Source of the DNA: Athripsodes cinereus
Lineage: Eukaryota > Arthropoda > Insecta > Trichoptera > Leptoceridae
Direction: 5' to 3'
DNA: 64,000 bases
Assembly: GCA_947579605.1 (NCBI GenBank)
Contig: OX388313.1
Location: forward strand, 1-64,000
Within the stretch, counting starts at the first letter, position 1. Each line of letters begins with the position of its first letter. The position numbers and the translations under genes are program-made. Of this stretch, positions 10,875 to 21,805 are shown one piece after another. The notes beneath the pieces are model-generated. The model made no database searches. It was not told the DNA's origin and saw only the letters and a program-made list of their open reading frames with translations.

Positions 10875-13800
10875 CTACAAACGCACCCCATTCATTTCCA
10901 AAAAACCATACAAAATTCTCACCATTTCAGCAGTTGGATCACACAAAAGACTTGGCAGGCCCATAGGGAGGTTACCCCTTCTCTTCAGAAGTTCCTGTAC
11001 AAATTCATCCCTATTCTTGAGCAATTCACATTCGAACACAATATGATTAAGATCCGCCACATCCACTCCACAGGAACATCTTGGGGAGTCCAATAAATTG
11101 ATCCTACTCAAATGAGCCGGGGCAGTTGTATGTCCAGATCTCAGTCTGCAACTCAATGAAATTTCCCTGCGGGACAAACGGGCCCCAACAAACCATGGTT
11201 TCCTTGGAATGGCCTCCTGAACTTCCGTATACCACCTTCCGCGCTTTTTAGATGTCTCCTTCCAATCAGTCTCCCATTCCTCTAACATTTCTCTCTTTAT
11301 TGTGGGAACAAAATCACTTGAAGGAATTTTTTTATATTTTATTGGGTACGAACTCCTCGCACTCTTAGCCAGCATATCAACTCTTTCGTTTCCTGTTATT
11401 CCCTTGTGTCCTGGGAGCCAGGCCAAGATGACCCGCTGATCATTGAGATGTAAGAGATATAAGAGAAATCTTATTTTTATGAGGATCGTGTTATGTTTCA
11501 CTTTAAAGGGAGAGGAGTTAAGTTGCAATAGACAGCTAAGTGAATCTGTAAATATGACACTATTATCTAGTTTTTCCTGGTAGACATGACTCAGAGCCTC
11601 CAAAATTGCCAAGCTCTCTGCCGTGAATATTGATGCATTTGCGGGTAGGCTAAATATTTCACTAATGTCCAAGGTAGTATTAAGGAAAGCGCAACCCACA
11701 AATTGATCTTCCGCAGACTTCGATCCGTCCGTATAGATATGGTTGAAGTTATTTAGCTTTGAAATGCAATCACCAAAGAGCTGATTCATTGTTTCGGAAT
11801 GCTGACCTACTGTGTTGCTTTTCCTCCATTCATCGTTAAACTCAATCTCAGGTCTAAGCGCAAGCGACTCATATGGGATCTCATATATTGGATTTTGATA
11901 GCTACAAAATCTATTCTCTATTGTGCGAGACAACTTGTTGAAACTTTTGACTAAAGAACACTGTTGCATTTTATCAATTTCTGAACATTGAGCCAACTTT
12001 GGGAGGAGAGGATGTGATTGCGTCGAAATCGTAGAAAGAACGTATTTGTCGCTCAAATATTGCCTACGGATATTGATGGGAGGATCCACCGATTCCACTT
12101 GAAGAACATTTGTAGGGGTTGAATTCATACAGCCGGTTATTAGTCTGAGGCATTTGAACTGAATTCTGTCCAACTTAAGCTTTAAATATTTAGGAATGGG
12201 TTCGAAAATAATGGATCCGTATTCTATAATTGTTTTGACTAAAGCATTGTATAGTAGTTTTAATGTTTCAGGATGGGATCCCCACCAAACACCGGTTGTT
12301 GATTTAATCAAATTAAACGATTTATTACACTTGACAACGATGTCACTAATATGAGTGGTCCAAAGTAAATTACTTTGGAAAGTGACACCCAAAAATTTTA
12401 CTTCTTTACATATCGGAATGTTGTCGCTATCAAGTGCAATTGAAATTTTAGGCAATTTTCTCCTGTTTGTAAACACAACCACTTTTGATTTGGCAGTCGA
12501 TAGTGCCAAATTATTTTCACCAAGCCATCCACTGAGAGAATTTAAGGCCTTTTCCAAGGATTCTGATGCTATGAGAGGGTCTTTGTTAACAGAGTATAAA
12601 GTAAGATCATCTGCGTATTGAATAATATTAACATTATTTGGTATTGACCGTTCGATATCGTGAGTATATACGGAATATAACAGGGGACTCAAAACAGATC
12701 CTTGGGGTAACCCTTTGTGCGTGGTTCGGATGACCGAATTTTGTCCAGAATCCAAAAATATCAAGGTACGTTCTTTTAGAGTTTCAAATATCACATTGGC
12801 TAATTTGTAAGGAACAGCGAGTTTATGGAGTTTGTTTATTAAAGTAGGTATATGAACATTATCGTAGGCAGACGCTACGTCGAGAAATGCAGCAACCAGG
12901 CAATGTTTATTCGAAAAGGCGATTCGAATATCAGTACTTAGAATACTCAAAGCATCCGTGGTACTTCTACCCTTACGGAATCCGCACTGACTGCGGGCAA
13001 GGCAGTTATTATGCTCCAAAAACCAGGATAATCTGTTCTTTATGAGGTGTTCCATCAATTTCGCTAAGCACGACGACAGAGCAATCGGTCTATATGATGT
13101 ACTTTCATTGGGATTTTTATTTGGCTTTGCTATGGGCAAGATGTATTGTGTTTTCCAGCTGTTTGGGATTTGTGCTGACTCAAAAATACTATTTAGAATA
13201 TTTAAAAAGAAATTCTGGAAATATGAACTGGATAGCTTTATAAATGAATAGGGTATATCATCTGGCCCAGGTGTTGAATCTTTTAAGTGTGATAGGACTG
13301 ATTGTAATTCAAATAAGGAAAATGGGCTATTGAGATTATGGGAAGGTCTGTTGTTGTATTGGAAATGGAGTTCCTGTTTTGAGACAACATATGGAGGAGC
13401 TAGATTATCTATGAATTGGAAAAACCAGACGGAATTCAAAGGGATTGGTGGTTTAGTGGGATTAAAGGACAATCTATATCTGCGCACCATCTCCCAGACC
13501 ATCTTCGAGGATGACTGCGGAGAAAGATTTTTGCAGAAATGATGCCATCCCTCTTTTTTTTTTGTGCGAAGCAGTAGTTTAGTTTTGGCTTCTATGCGTT
13601 TATATTCGATAAGGTTTTTTACAGACATATCCTTTCGATATTTTTTCGCAGCCTCTTTCCTCTTACCAACTGCCTCTGAACACGCTGAATCCCACCAAGG
13701 AGCAGGGAATGATTTCATTCTTTGGAATGAGGAATGGTAAGGTATATATTTTTTGGCTAAAGAGGATATAGTTGTTACTAGTGTCTCATATGTATCAGTA

Positions 13801-14657
13801 CAATCTGTTGATTCAGGAAATAGGTTGGTATTTTTGGGAATGGAGTCAAGTTCGGCTAAGAAATCTGATACTTTAGCCTTAGGAGAATCGATTCTATATC
13901 TGGGCCTCGACTGGTTGAGGATGTTCAGTTGGATTTTGAAACTGTTAATAATAACCGGGAAGTGATCACTTCCATACCTGTCCTCTGCTACCTTCCATGT
14001 AAGGATGGGTGCTAATTGGGGAGAGCAAAATGTGAGGTCTATAGCACTCTTTTTTTCATTAGTGTGAGCAAATTTGGTAGCAGAGCCATCATTTAGTATA
14101 CATAATTTAGAATTATCAAGAAAAATTTCAGACACATCATCCCCACTACGATCGTTGACTTCACACCCCCAAAGTTTAGAATGAGCATTAAAATCTCCCA
14201 CAATCAGTACGGGTTCTGGAAGAGTTGCAATTATATTGGTCCACCACGAAGTGTCAAATTTATATCCCGGTTTGCAGTATACGGATACAATCGTGAGCTC
14301 ACCTAGAGAGATTGCACAGATTTGGACATCATCATTTGGGGCTATTATATCAACTCTTGAGTGCGGAATTGTACATTTAATCAAGATAGCAGTTCCTCCA
14401 TATCCATCGAATCGGTCGCATCGATGACATATGTAACCATTGAGATAGAAGTTTGTAGTTTCTCTCAGCCATGTCTCCGATAGAGCAGCAATATTTATAT
14501 CCTCTGAATGAAGAAGTTCAACTAAATTGTTCTTATTTTTTGTAATGCTTCTACAGTTCCATTGGAGAATGTTAGGGAAGATTTTTTTTCTTGTTGCAAA
14601 GTTACTATTAGTTTTATTATTCTGTAAAAGTATTGGTATCGGTTTTTTGGTGGTCAT
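10875..14657 (-). CDS. LINE E ORF2: endonuclease, reverse transcriptase, RNase H
   Basis: 1260 residues, uninterrupted. Endonuclease at about 28-240 with Asn34, Glu61 (SETW), Asp155 (GDFNAH), Asp207 (SAID) and SDH at 230-232. Reverse transcriptase at about 450-760 with Asp593 in FLDVASAYD, KGLPQGSVLSP and YADD at 681-684. RNase H at about 970-1100 with the four acidic residues Asp977 (YTDG), Glu1014 (TAES), Asp1038 (FTDS) and Asp1094 (ERVDML). A C-terminal Cys-His cluster is at Cys1194, Cys1196, His1205 and Cys1210. Having RNase H separates it from typical Jockey elements and fits the I superfamily; the exact clade needs a tree. All expected catalytic residues are present. Confidence 0.92.
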   Translation of the reverse strand: MTTKKPIPILLQNNKTNSNFATRKKIFPNILQWNCRSITKNKNNLVELLHSEDINIAALSETWLRETTNFYLNGYICHRCDRFDGYGGTAILIKCTIPHSRVDIIAPNDDVQICAISLGELTIVSVYCKPGYKFDTSWWTNIIATLPEPVLIVGDFNAHSKLWGCEVNDRSGDDVSEIFLDNSKLCILNDGSATKFAHTNEKKSAIDLTFCSPQLAPILTWKVAEDRYGSDHFPVIINSFKIQLNILNQSRPRYRIDSPKAKVSDFLAELDSIPKNTNLFPESTDCTDTYETLVTTISSLAKKYIPYHSSFQRMKSFPAPWWDSACSEAVGKRKEAAKKYRKDMSVKNLIEYKRIEAKTKLLLRTKKKEGWHHFCKNLSPQSSSKMVWEMVRRYRLSFNPTKPPIPLNSVWFFQFIDNLAPPYVVSKQELHFQYNNRPSHNLNSPFSLFELQSVLSHLKDSTPGPDDIPYSFIKLSSSYFQNFFLNILNSIFESAQIPNSWKTQYILPIAKPNKNPNESTSYRPIALSSCLAKLMEHLIKNRLSWFLEHNNCLARSQCGFRKGRSTTDALSILSTDIRIAFSNKHCLVAAFLDVASAYDNVHIPTLINKLHKLAVPYKLANVIFETLKERTLIFLDSGQNSVIRTTHKGLPQGSVLSPLLYSVYTHDIERSIPNNVNIIQYADDLTLYSVNKDPLIASESLEKALNSLSGWLGENNLALSTAKSKVVVFTNRRKLPKISIALDSDNIPICKEVKFLGVTFQSNLLWTTHISDIVVKCNKSFNLIKSTTGVWWGSHPETLKLLYNALVKTIIEYGSIIFEPIPKYLKLKLDRIQFKCLRLITGCMNSTPTNVLQVESVDPPINIRRQYLSDKYVLSTISTQSHPLLPKLAQCSEIDKMQQCSLVKSFNKLSRTIENRFCSYQNPIYEIPYESLALRPEIEFNDEWRKSNTVGQHSETMNQLFGDCISKLNNFNHIYTDGSKSAEDQFVGCAFLNTTLDISEIFSLPANASIFTAESLAILEALSHVYQEKLDNSVIFTDSLSCLLQLNSSPFKVKHNTILIKIRFLLYLLHLNDQRVILAWLPGHKGITGNERVDMLAKSARSSYPIKYKKIPSSDFVPTIKREMLEEWETDWKETSKKRGRWYTEVQEAIPRKPWFVGARLSRREISLSCRLRSGHTTAPAHLSRINLLDSPRCSCGVDVADLNHIVFECELLKNRDEFVQELLKRRGNLPMGLPSLLCDPTAEMVRILYGFLEMNGVRL

Positions 14658-16002
14658 TTTGTACTAGAGTGTTTTTCGTTTGTAGTTTTATTTCGGCAGC
14701 GTTGTTCGGTAAGTCAGTATTAGGAAAACCTTGAATCAAATCTTTCAAAGAGTTGATTGCAGTTAAAATTGTACACATTATATTTTCTAGTGGTAGGTCA
14801 TTTGGTTTATTATTCAGTGCAATTCCATTTTCTTTAGAATAGTATGAGTTGTTTCCATTAGGGTGTATATATAAATCTGTGTTTGGTTGAATAACCGATT
14901 TTGCTAAGTACTTATGAGCGGTCGGTGTTTTATACTTAAAAATTGTTTTTCTCTCCGAGATCTGATTGTTTGACTGTGTTGGTATGCTATTATTTTGTTG
15001 GGGGATAAATGAATTTAATTTATCGGCAAAAGACGTTTTTGCTCGTGGTATTTGTCTTGAAGCTTCAACGTATGATATGCTTTTTTCTGCCATTAGATGT
15101 TTTATCTCCTTTTCGCGTATGTATACTGGACACGTAAAGCTCGTAGCGTTATGCTGGCCATTGCAGTTAATACATTTTTTTTCCGTAATATCACAGCTTT
15201 CTCCTGAATGTTCCTCTGTGCATTTAAAGCATCTTGCTTTTGACCTACAGTTAGTCTTTACGTGTCCAAATCTGCAACACTGGAAACACTGGACAGTTGG
15301 AAATATGTAAGTATCCACCGGTATTCTATTGTAATTGAAATAAACGTGGGGTGGTAATTTCTGTCCCTCTATAGTCACAATGACAGACATAGATGGAAGC
15401 CATTTAGGAGTTTCCGAAATTTTATCTTTATAGTTGAGTCTGCGGACTCTTATTACTGAGCCATACCCCTCAGGGCATATTATTTCATTAAGCAGTTCTT
15501 CCTCAGTAATCTCCTTAGGGATCCCTTTAATAACTCCCATTCGTGTGACATTGTACGTGGGAATAAAAATCTTGTATTGTTTGCTAAGCGAACCGTGTAT
15601 AAATTCGTTAGCAGCTGTCAATGTTTCGAACTCTACTGATAATTTATATTTTCCAAGTGCTTTTACTCCACCTTGTTTTATGTTATTGACATTATTTTTT
15701 AATGACTTGCCAAAGAGAATTGGGTTGATTGCAGAACCCTCTTGCATCATTTGCACATGAGTGATAAATGGACCCATGTCCCTTGCAGTATATAAGAGTA
15801 ATGGTAAATTATTTACCATTCCCTTATTTCTCTTTGTATCATCTGGTGGTGGGGAAAAAGACTGTCTCGTCCTCTTTAATTGTGTCGTCCCGACCTCAGG
15901 CAGGTCATCCGACTGACTCATCCTAACCTCTGGAAGGCTGTTTAGCCTGTCCTTTCCAATATCCGGAGGAACCCCAGGATCCGGCGGCTCCCTCTCCATC
16001 AT
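14617..16002 (-). CDS. LINE E ORF1: Gag-like nucleic-acid-binding protein
   Basis: 461 residues. The acidic, proline-rich N-terminus (about 1-60) is followed by an RRM-like region around 150-220 and then three CCHC zinc knuckles: Cys239-Cys252, Cys258-Cys270 and Cys277-Cys291 (CFQCCRFGHVKTNC, CFKCTEEHSGESC, CINCNGQHNATSFTC). In I/Jockey-type elements this protein coats the element RNA and carries it to the nucleus. The first ATG (16002) is preceded by about 410 bases of 5' UTR. Its end overlaps the ORF2 start by 41 bases in another frame, so ORF2 is probably made by reinitiation or frameshifting. No stops or frameshifts were seen. Confidence 0.9.
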   Translation of the reverse strand: MMEREPPDPGVPPDIGKDRLNSLPEVRMSQSDDLPEVGTTQLKRTRQSFSPPPDDTKRNKGMVNNLPLLLYTARDMGPFITHVQMMQEGSAINPILFGKSLKNNVNNIKQGGVKALGKYKLSVEFETLTAANEFIHGSLSKQYKIFIPTYNVTRMGVIKGIPKEITEEELLNEIICPEGYGSVIRVRRLNYKDKISETPKWLPSMSVIVTIEGQKLPPHVYFNYNRIPVDTYIFPTVQCFQCCRFGHVKTNCRSKARCFKCTEEHSGESCDITEKKCINCNGQHNATSFTCPVYIREKEIKHLMAEKSISYVEASRQIPRAKTSFADKLNSFIPQQNNSIPTQSNNQISERKTIFKYKTPTAHKYLAKSVIQPNTDLYIHPNGNNSYYSKENGIALNNKPNDLPLENIMCTILTAINSLKDLIQGFPNTDLPNNAAEIKLQTKNTLVQNDHQKTDTNTFTE

Positions 16003-16425
16003 TAATTAACACAGATAAAAAAAGTATAAAATAAAATTAAAACAAAATTTCGTATTCAGTTAGATAACGTAATAACAGAGTATAGTAACCAAAAATTAAA
16101 TTATTATTAATGACCGTACTCGTATAGTGAACGTAATACTCTTGACTGAAAGAAAATAACAAAATAATAATATGTCACTTACCCGACCTGCATTGCAACA
16201 ATACTACTAAAAACTAAACTTAATACCTACTTTTTTCCAATAATTATTATTAGAAAAGAAAACTTATATTTACATTATATTGGTGATAGCCAAAATAATA
16301 ACTTAAACCAAAAAAAATTAACAAATAACCGCAATTTTTAGCTAAATTGAATTCTTTTTCTGGGAGCTCGAAACACACAGCGCGCCTTCCAAAACACCAG
16401 CCAGCGAAAAACCGGGTAGACACTT

Positions 16426-16484
16426 AGTCAGTAGACTAATTATATGCAATAAACATGTAAGTCGTCCTCTCCGTGCTAATATCC
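16426..16484 (+). repeat. Repeat W fragment, target of LINE E
   Basis: Together with 10580-10625 this was one copy of a dispersed repeat (TACCATCACGACATCTCCCAC, GGGGTAG, then CCTCTTCGTGCCAATA in better copies). Other copies are at 53040-53170 (inverted), 58990-59230 and about 61590-61700. Microsatellites at the left edges suggest a LINE 3' end. Confidence 0.55.
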
Positions 16485-16903
16485 ACAAGTTTATCACATT
16501 CCGTTAATCTACTGATTACTCCACTATCTATCCCATCACGGCATCTCCCACAAGTTTATTACATACAGTTTGTCTACTGATTATCCCACTCTATCTATCT
16601 ATACCATCGCGACATCTCCCACAAGTTTATTAAATACAGTTGTTCTACTGACTATCCCACTCTATCTATCTATACCATCACGGCATCTCCCACAAGATTA
16701 TTACATACAGTTGGTCTACTGACTATCCCACTTTATCTATCTATACCATCACGACATCTCCCACAAGATTATTACATACAGTGTTGGTCTACTGACTATC
16801 CCACTCTATCTATCTATACCATCACGACATCTCCCACAAGATTATTACATACAGTGTTGGTCTACTGACTATCCCACTCTATCTATCTATACCATCTTTA
16901 TTT
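16485..16903 (+). repeat. 71-73 bp minisatellite, about six units
   Basis: Units run ACAAG(A/T)TTATTACATACAG, a GTCTACTGA(C/T)TATCCCACT segment, two or three CTAT repeats and ACCATCACGACATCTCCC. The last two complete units are almost identical; the first is the most diverged. The unit includes the start of repeat W, so the array grew from a W copy. Confidence 0.85.
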
Positions 16904-18491
16904 CATATTTTAAAATAGGTGCCATTGAGATGGTCTAGAGTCTAGGCTATAGAATAATATGGAATAAATAATAATATTCATCCCTTTTAGTTGCATTACA
17001 GATTGCAATGGTCATCTCATTCAACTAATAAGGGTTATTGTCTTTTGTGTTTCCCTGTCCTGTGGTCTTTGTCTTATTGTCCAGAGTCCATCTATTGTTT
17101 GTCGCTCTCTTACAAAGTGAATAGTTGTTGTAAAATATGTAGACCAAACAAGAATTAGGGTTGTCAGTTGACATGAAAGTTATATAAAACAGTTTAATTT
17201 TAAAATGAATTTATTTTTACATATACATATGTATGTTTATTACAAATAATAACAGTAAGTTCTGTTAAATAATTGACTAAGTGATGAAATTTCTGATATC
17301 CTGTTATTTTGACTTCTGTTTAAGTGTTGATTTTGAATAAAAATACGCATTCACGAATACCACAATATGAAATTCGCATTCGCGAATGTTAAAATTAGAT
17401 ATTCGAAACATTTATTACAATTAATATTGACGTTCGGTTTTTTTTTTGCAGAAATGAATGAAACATTAACGTGCAAGATACATACGTGACTCCATAATTA
17501 TCAAATAATTGCAAATACTCTTTTGGATGAGTATTATACATTTTTTCTTTTAGGGCACCCACACATTTAAAATGCACCACTATACATAAAAATACTATAA
17601 CCGATGAGAAAAATTCCAAGAGCATGTACTAAACACAATGCAATACACAAAAATTATGCATTTAATACAAATAATTAAGTGTATAACGAAATGCACAGCC
17701 CTGAAAAATGCGAATATGATAATGTTCTATGAGTTGTTTATGCTTTAGTCACCTCAGGTACTACCTACCTACACTTACTATAATTATATTGTATCTCTAG
17801 TTATTTATAGCGATGGCGGGAGTAACCTTTATACGTAGGTACCTATTATTATTATACCTCTTGGTCATGTATTCTTGATGGAAAAGTCTATATAAATAAT
17901 TAGCAGAAGACTTTACTTGACTGACTGACATTGCAGTGTAATGCCACATATGTAGGTACCTACCTACCTACATTATGTAATAGTAATCATTGCAAAGTAG
18001 ATACATCACACATCATCTCTGTGATGAGAGGAATAAAATATGAGTTGTCCAAATACGTCTGATAGCATTACTAACAACTTCTAAGAGAGGGTCTCGCACA
18101 AAGCTGTGAAACTAAAAGGTTGAGAATTGAGACGAAATCATTTCAGAACCTCTTTTTACCTGTCAAGAATAAGGTGTAGGTAGGTATACCTACCTTCAAA
18201 GTGATAAACTTAGTCAGAGAGTTAAGAGAACTCGGCCAGGGGACGAGGAAGGGATGTCAACTTATTATTTATTGACGGCAATGAAGCTCTTCAGAAAAGT
18301 TTACTTAATAAGTTCGATTTGACATCCCGCCCGGTGCCATGGAGGAGGATGAGGAAGAGGAGGAAGGTACCTCCCGAATCTGGCAAGTGAATTTCTCGAG
18401 TAAATCACAATATATACATATATACATACTCGTATACATGTATAATACCTATAAGTATATGATAGGTACACATTATACTTTATTATTATAA
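16904..18491. other. No gene seen
   Basis: AT-rich sequence with TAGGTACCTACC motifs (about 17835 and 17955). Around 18340 an ATG begins a run of Glu/Asp codons and the frame continues briefly, but it ends within about 60 codons in low-complexity sequence and was not accepted as a gene. Confidence 0.6.
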
Positions 18492-19197
18492 CTAGTTTTT
18501 GTAACTCGGCATCGTTCGGGTTCAAATAAACAGATAACCATGCAAATACATGAGTTATTGAAAAAAATGGTGTAAACGTTTACGTAGATAAAAGTAGTAA
18601 AAACCCCATGTCAATGAAAAATCTTGAAGTATGACACCTCACATGCCCATATTTAATTAAAAAAATAGTTAGGTACCTACCTACATGGAAAAAAATGCTA
18701 AAAACCTCTTCCTAATGAAAAATCTTGATGTTTGACACCCCATATGCCTAAATTTTTTTTTTTTTTTTTAAAAAAGGTAGGTACCTACCTACATGAAAAA
18801 AAGTTCTTAAAACTTCTTCCCAATGAAAAATTTTAAAGTTTGATATCCCACATGCCCATATTCAATCAAAAACATGGTTGGTACCTACATGGAAAAAAGT
18901 TCTGAAAACCTCTTCCCAATGAAAAATCTTGAAGTGAATGGAAAAAGTAATTAAAAAAAAATAGGCAAGTACCTACGTGGACAAATGTACTAAAATTTTC
19001 ATCTTTGATGCCTCAAATACCTACACATAAATAAGATAAGAAAAAATGGATCAATTAAAAATTGTTACCTAAATTAGTACCTAATAGGTATTTGAGTGAT
19101 TCACCGTGAAATAAAAAAGTGTAAAGCAAGAATTGTCATCCAGGTACTCTCCCCCTGTATTCCCTATAGAAGCCTTAAAGGATGGATGTATGTACAC

Positions 19198-21204
19198 TAG
19201 GGTGTCCCTTATTTGGTCGAAAAATTTTTTTTTTCAGTTACTGAAACGCATACCCCCTAATTGTGTTTATTAGCCTACTACTTACCCAAATACAGAATTT
19301 AAGCTTTCTAAGTTGATTGGAACCCGTGCCGACAGAGCCTCAAAGTTTCAGAAAATAGCAGCTTAAAGCGTCTTTTAAATTTAGCTGTAGATCATCACTT
19401 CATACCACTATGTTAGCTAAATATTGATGAAAACACAAATTTATATGGAGCATTACTTGTAATTATCAAGATAAGTTAGAAAATTGATATTAATTAATTT
19501 GAATATATCCTCTAAAAAGTCTCTTTTTTACAATTTGGATACATTTTTCTATGTTCATGCACACAACGTAATAAGAACTGTTTCTATTAATCATCTGCGG
19601 TTATCAAACCATGAAAGCCTTGGATTAGTTTAACAGCTCTTTCAGCTGTGTCATTCACTGCTTTTAAGTTAGAAATCTTTTTTAAGCTTCCACAAATGCC
19701 ACGTTTTCATTATACGAAGATACACCTTCTTGAAGGAAACTGCTGTCAAGTTTTAGTTGCGAAGATAAATTTTTGGTCCTGACGGATACAAAATAACTCA
19801 AAAATTTTCCTCTAAAACATTAAGGCTACTTGTAGAATACATAAAAAGAACATGTTATAACATATGTAGTATTCAATTGAGCACTACTTCCTAATATATA
19901 GAGAGCCAGACATCTGTTCCTTGGATTTTTAATATCTCTTACCGAAATCACCAAATTTTTATTTTTTTGTAAATTTTCTACAGTGATCCCCTTGGTCTAC
20001 TCATCAATTAGGTACATCTTAAAAATTAAAAGGACGGCTATTTATTTTGACAAATATCACAAAATGTTGACTGAACTTGTTTTAAGTCGCTTTGGAAATC
20101 AGCTTGCCAATTCTTTCGTTACCATTTAATGTTTTTAAAAAACACAAGTCTTGATTCGGCACATTCACCACCAAACAGCATTCAAGCAAGGACTTTACAT
20201 GAACTACCACAATAAAAAAAAAACAAATATCTAGTAAAGTTTCTTTATCCTTAGCGCCCATTTTAAACTGAGTCAGCAATAAACATATTTTTGAAGGGTA
20301 AATAGCTCTTGCCATCCATCGTGCTTGATGCATTGCGCCAGAAGATCTGATTTTCAATTTATGTGGATGCCAGAGGCTCCCTCAGGCATATCAAAGATGT
20401 GTTAAGCAGCAGGTGCCAACAAGCTCTCTGAAACCATAAGCTTTAATCTCTTTTTCTCCCTTGCTAGTTTTTTCAGCCTTGCTCTTTGTCAATTTCAGCC
20501 ATTTTTTTGTCAACACCCGCTAAGCATCCTGTACGTCTTAGTTCTCTTTGCTTTTACAATAATTTATTATCTTCTTTCATTTTTAAGGCTTTTGAGAGCA
20601 TCGGCGCATACTATATCGCATAAACTATCCAATTCACGTCGAAAGTTCTCCTCACGGTGCCTATGAAAATCCTGAATTTTCTTGCTATTTTTTGGCAGCT
20701 TTTCCAGACCTGATAAAGATCCCCTGATCTTTTAACACGATTAGTAACAGCTCTATTAGGTATTCTAGCCTTTTTACAGAATGTAATGCACACGCGAATG
20801 ACTAGATTTTCGCTTTCACTAACATTCAACTTAATATCGCGTATGTCGAAAGACAGAACTGCTAGAACTTGACGATTGGACGGTAATTTTGCACCTGTCA
20901 TCTATTTATTTACTTCACTAACCAAGAAAATAATTTTCATATTGCTTGTTAATTCCACTGACATCTTTGAAATATAAAAAAATCCGCGACAATTACCAGA
21001 AAAACCGAGACTGAGTGGCAATAACAGCGAGCACTCACCGCCCCTGTAAAGTAACTTGTATGAAGATGTTTCCGTGCAAGTCGGCACGGGTTGCACTGTT
21101 CCGATTAAGATAAAAATTGGTTTTTGAGTGTTTTAGGACCAAATGAATAAAATAAAAGCCTATGCGTTGAAAAATTAAAACTTTGAAAAATAAGGGACAC
21201 CCTA
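19198..21204. mobile_element. hAT-like transposon with TIRs and 8-bp TSD
   Basis: The inverted ends are TAGGGTGTCCCTTATTT (from 19198) and its complement (to 21204). The 8-mer ATGTACAC flanks the element at 19190-19197 and 21205-21212. An 8-bp duplication with TAGGG-type ends suggests hAT, but the interior protein fragments could not be assigned from motifs alone. It sits inside repeat X copy 2. Confidence 0.85.
20050..20900 (-). pseudogene. Decayed transposon protein, minus strand
   Basis: Two minus-strand pieces are visible. 20901-20611 begins MTGAKLPSNRQVLAVLSFD and continues with SESENLVIRVCITF. 20357-20082 has RSSGAMHQARWMARAIYPSKI and, near its end, PNQDLCFLKTLNGNE. Stops separate them. 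The wording resembles uncharacterised arthropod transposon-encoded proteins that I recall, but I cannot name the family with certainty. Confidence 0.5.
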
Positions 21205-21805
21205 ATGTACACTTTCAAATATTTCATAATGCATTTATAAAAAATATTAGTTGAGAATAAATAGGTACTCGCATGACTAATACTAAGGTACTTAATGTAA
21301 AAAATCATTGTTTATGGATTTTGTACATGATGCTTTCCTTTATATTGTATAGTTTTCTATGGTCTCGTAATGTCTTCCATTGTGAAAATCTCTCGAAATA
21401 TCAAAAAATATGCAATTTTGATTCACACAAATCAGGATTTTTATCAAAAGCAAACACTACATTTTATTACCAAAATAGTCTCCAAATATTTAGTTTCCGT
21501 TACGCACATTACATATTTATTGTTACATCCATTTCGAAATTAATCCAATGGAAAGAAAAATGTTTGACTATGATTATCACTATTAAATTAATCTTCTATA
21601 AATTTCCATACATTTTCTTAGCAATTTTTGTGACATGGCCTCATTAAAATTGTAATAACTTTATCAAAATGTATAAAAAAATATTTTTTAAAAAAATTAG
21701 CCTTAAACCTGCCCAAAAAATGATAGTGATATAGGTAAATGGTGTATTATTTTACTTCTATCTTTTCTAATTTCAGAGTCCATTAAGGACATACGAACAT
21801 ACATA

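Larger units (their letters stand above)
10626..16413 (-). mobile_element. Full-length I-like LINE (E) with 12-bp TSDs
   Basis: The complete element is on the minus strand: 5' UTR (16413-16003), ORF1, an overlapping ORF2, 3' UTR (10874-10667) and a poly(A) tail of about 40 (10626-10666 as T on the plus strand). The TSD GGGTAGACACTT is at 10614-10625 and 16414-16425. The 3' UTR holds an internal A12 run and an ACAT/CA microsatellite. Removing the element rejoins a copy of repeat W. Both ORFs are unbroken over 1.4 and 3.8 kb, so insertion is probably recent and the element could be active (inference). Confidence 0.92.
18492..21805 (-). mobile_element. Helitron-like repeat X, copy 2, split by a hAT-like element
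   Basis: This is the inverse complement of copy 1. On the minus strand the 3' end reads a GC-rich fold (18508-18525), about ten bases, then CTAG (18492-18495) followed by T, matching the Helitron 3' rule. The 99-bp tandem units are at about 18600-19020, and the 5' part (21213-21805) matches 7630-8200. The element at 19198-21204 was inserted later, because repeat X continues on both sides of it. Confidence 0.6.

Noticed and set aside
18340..18525. Acidic ORF starting ATG GAG GAG GAT, a possible host exon
   Set aside because: Low-complexity Glu run that soon enters AT-rich repeat sequence; no motif and no convincing splice partner.
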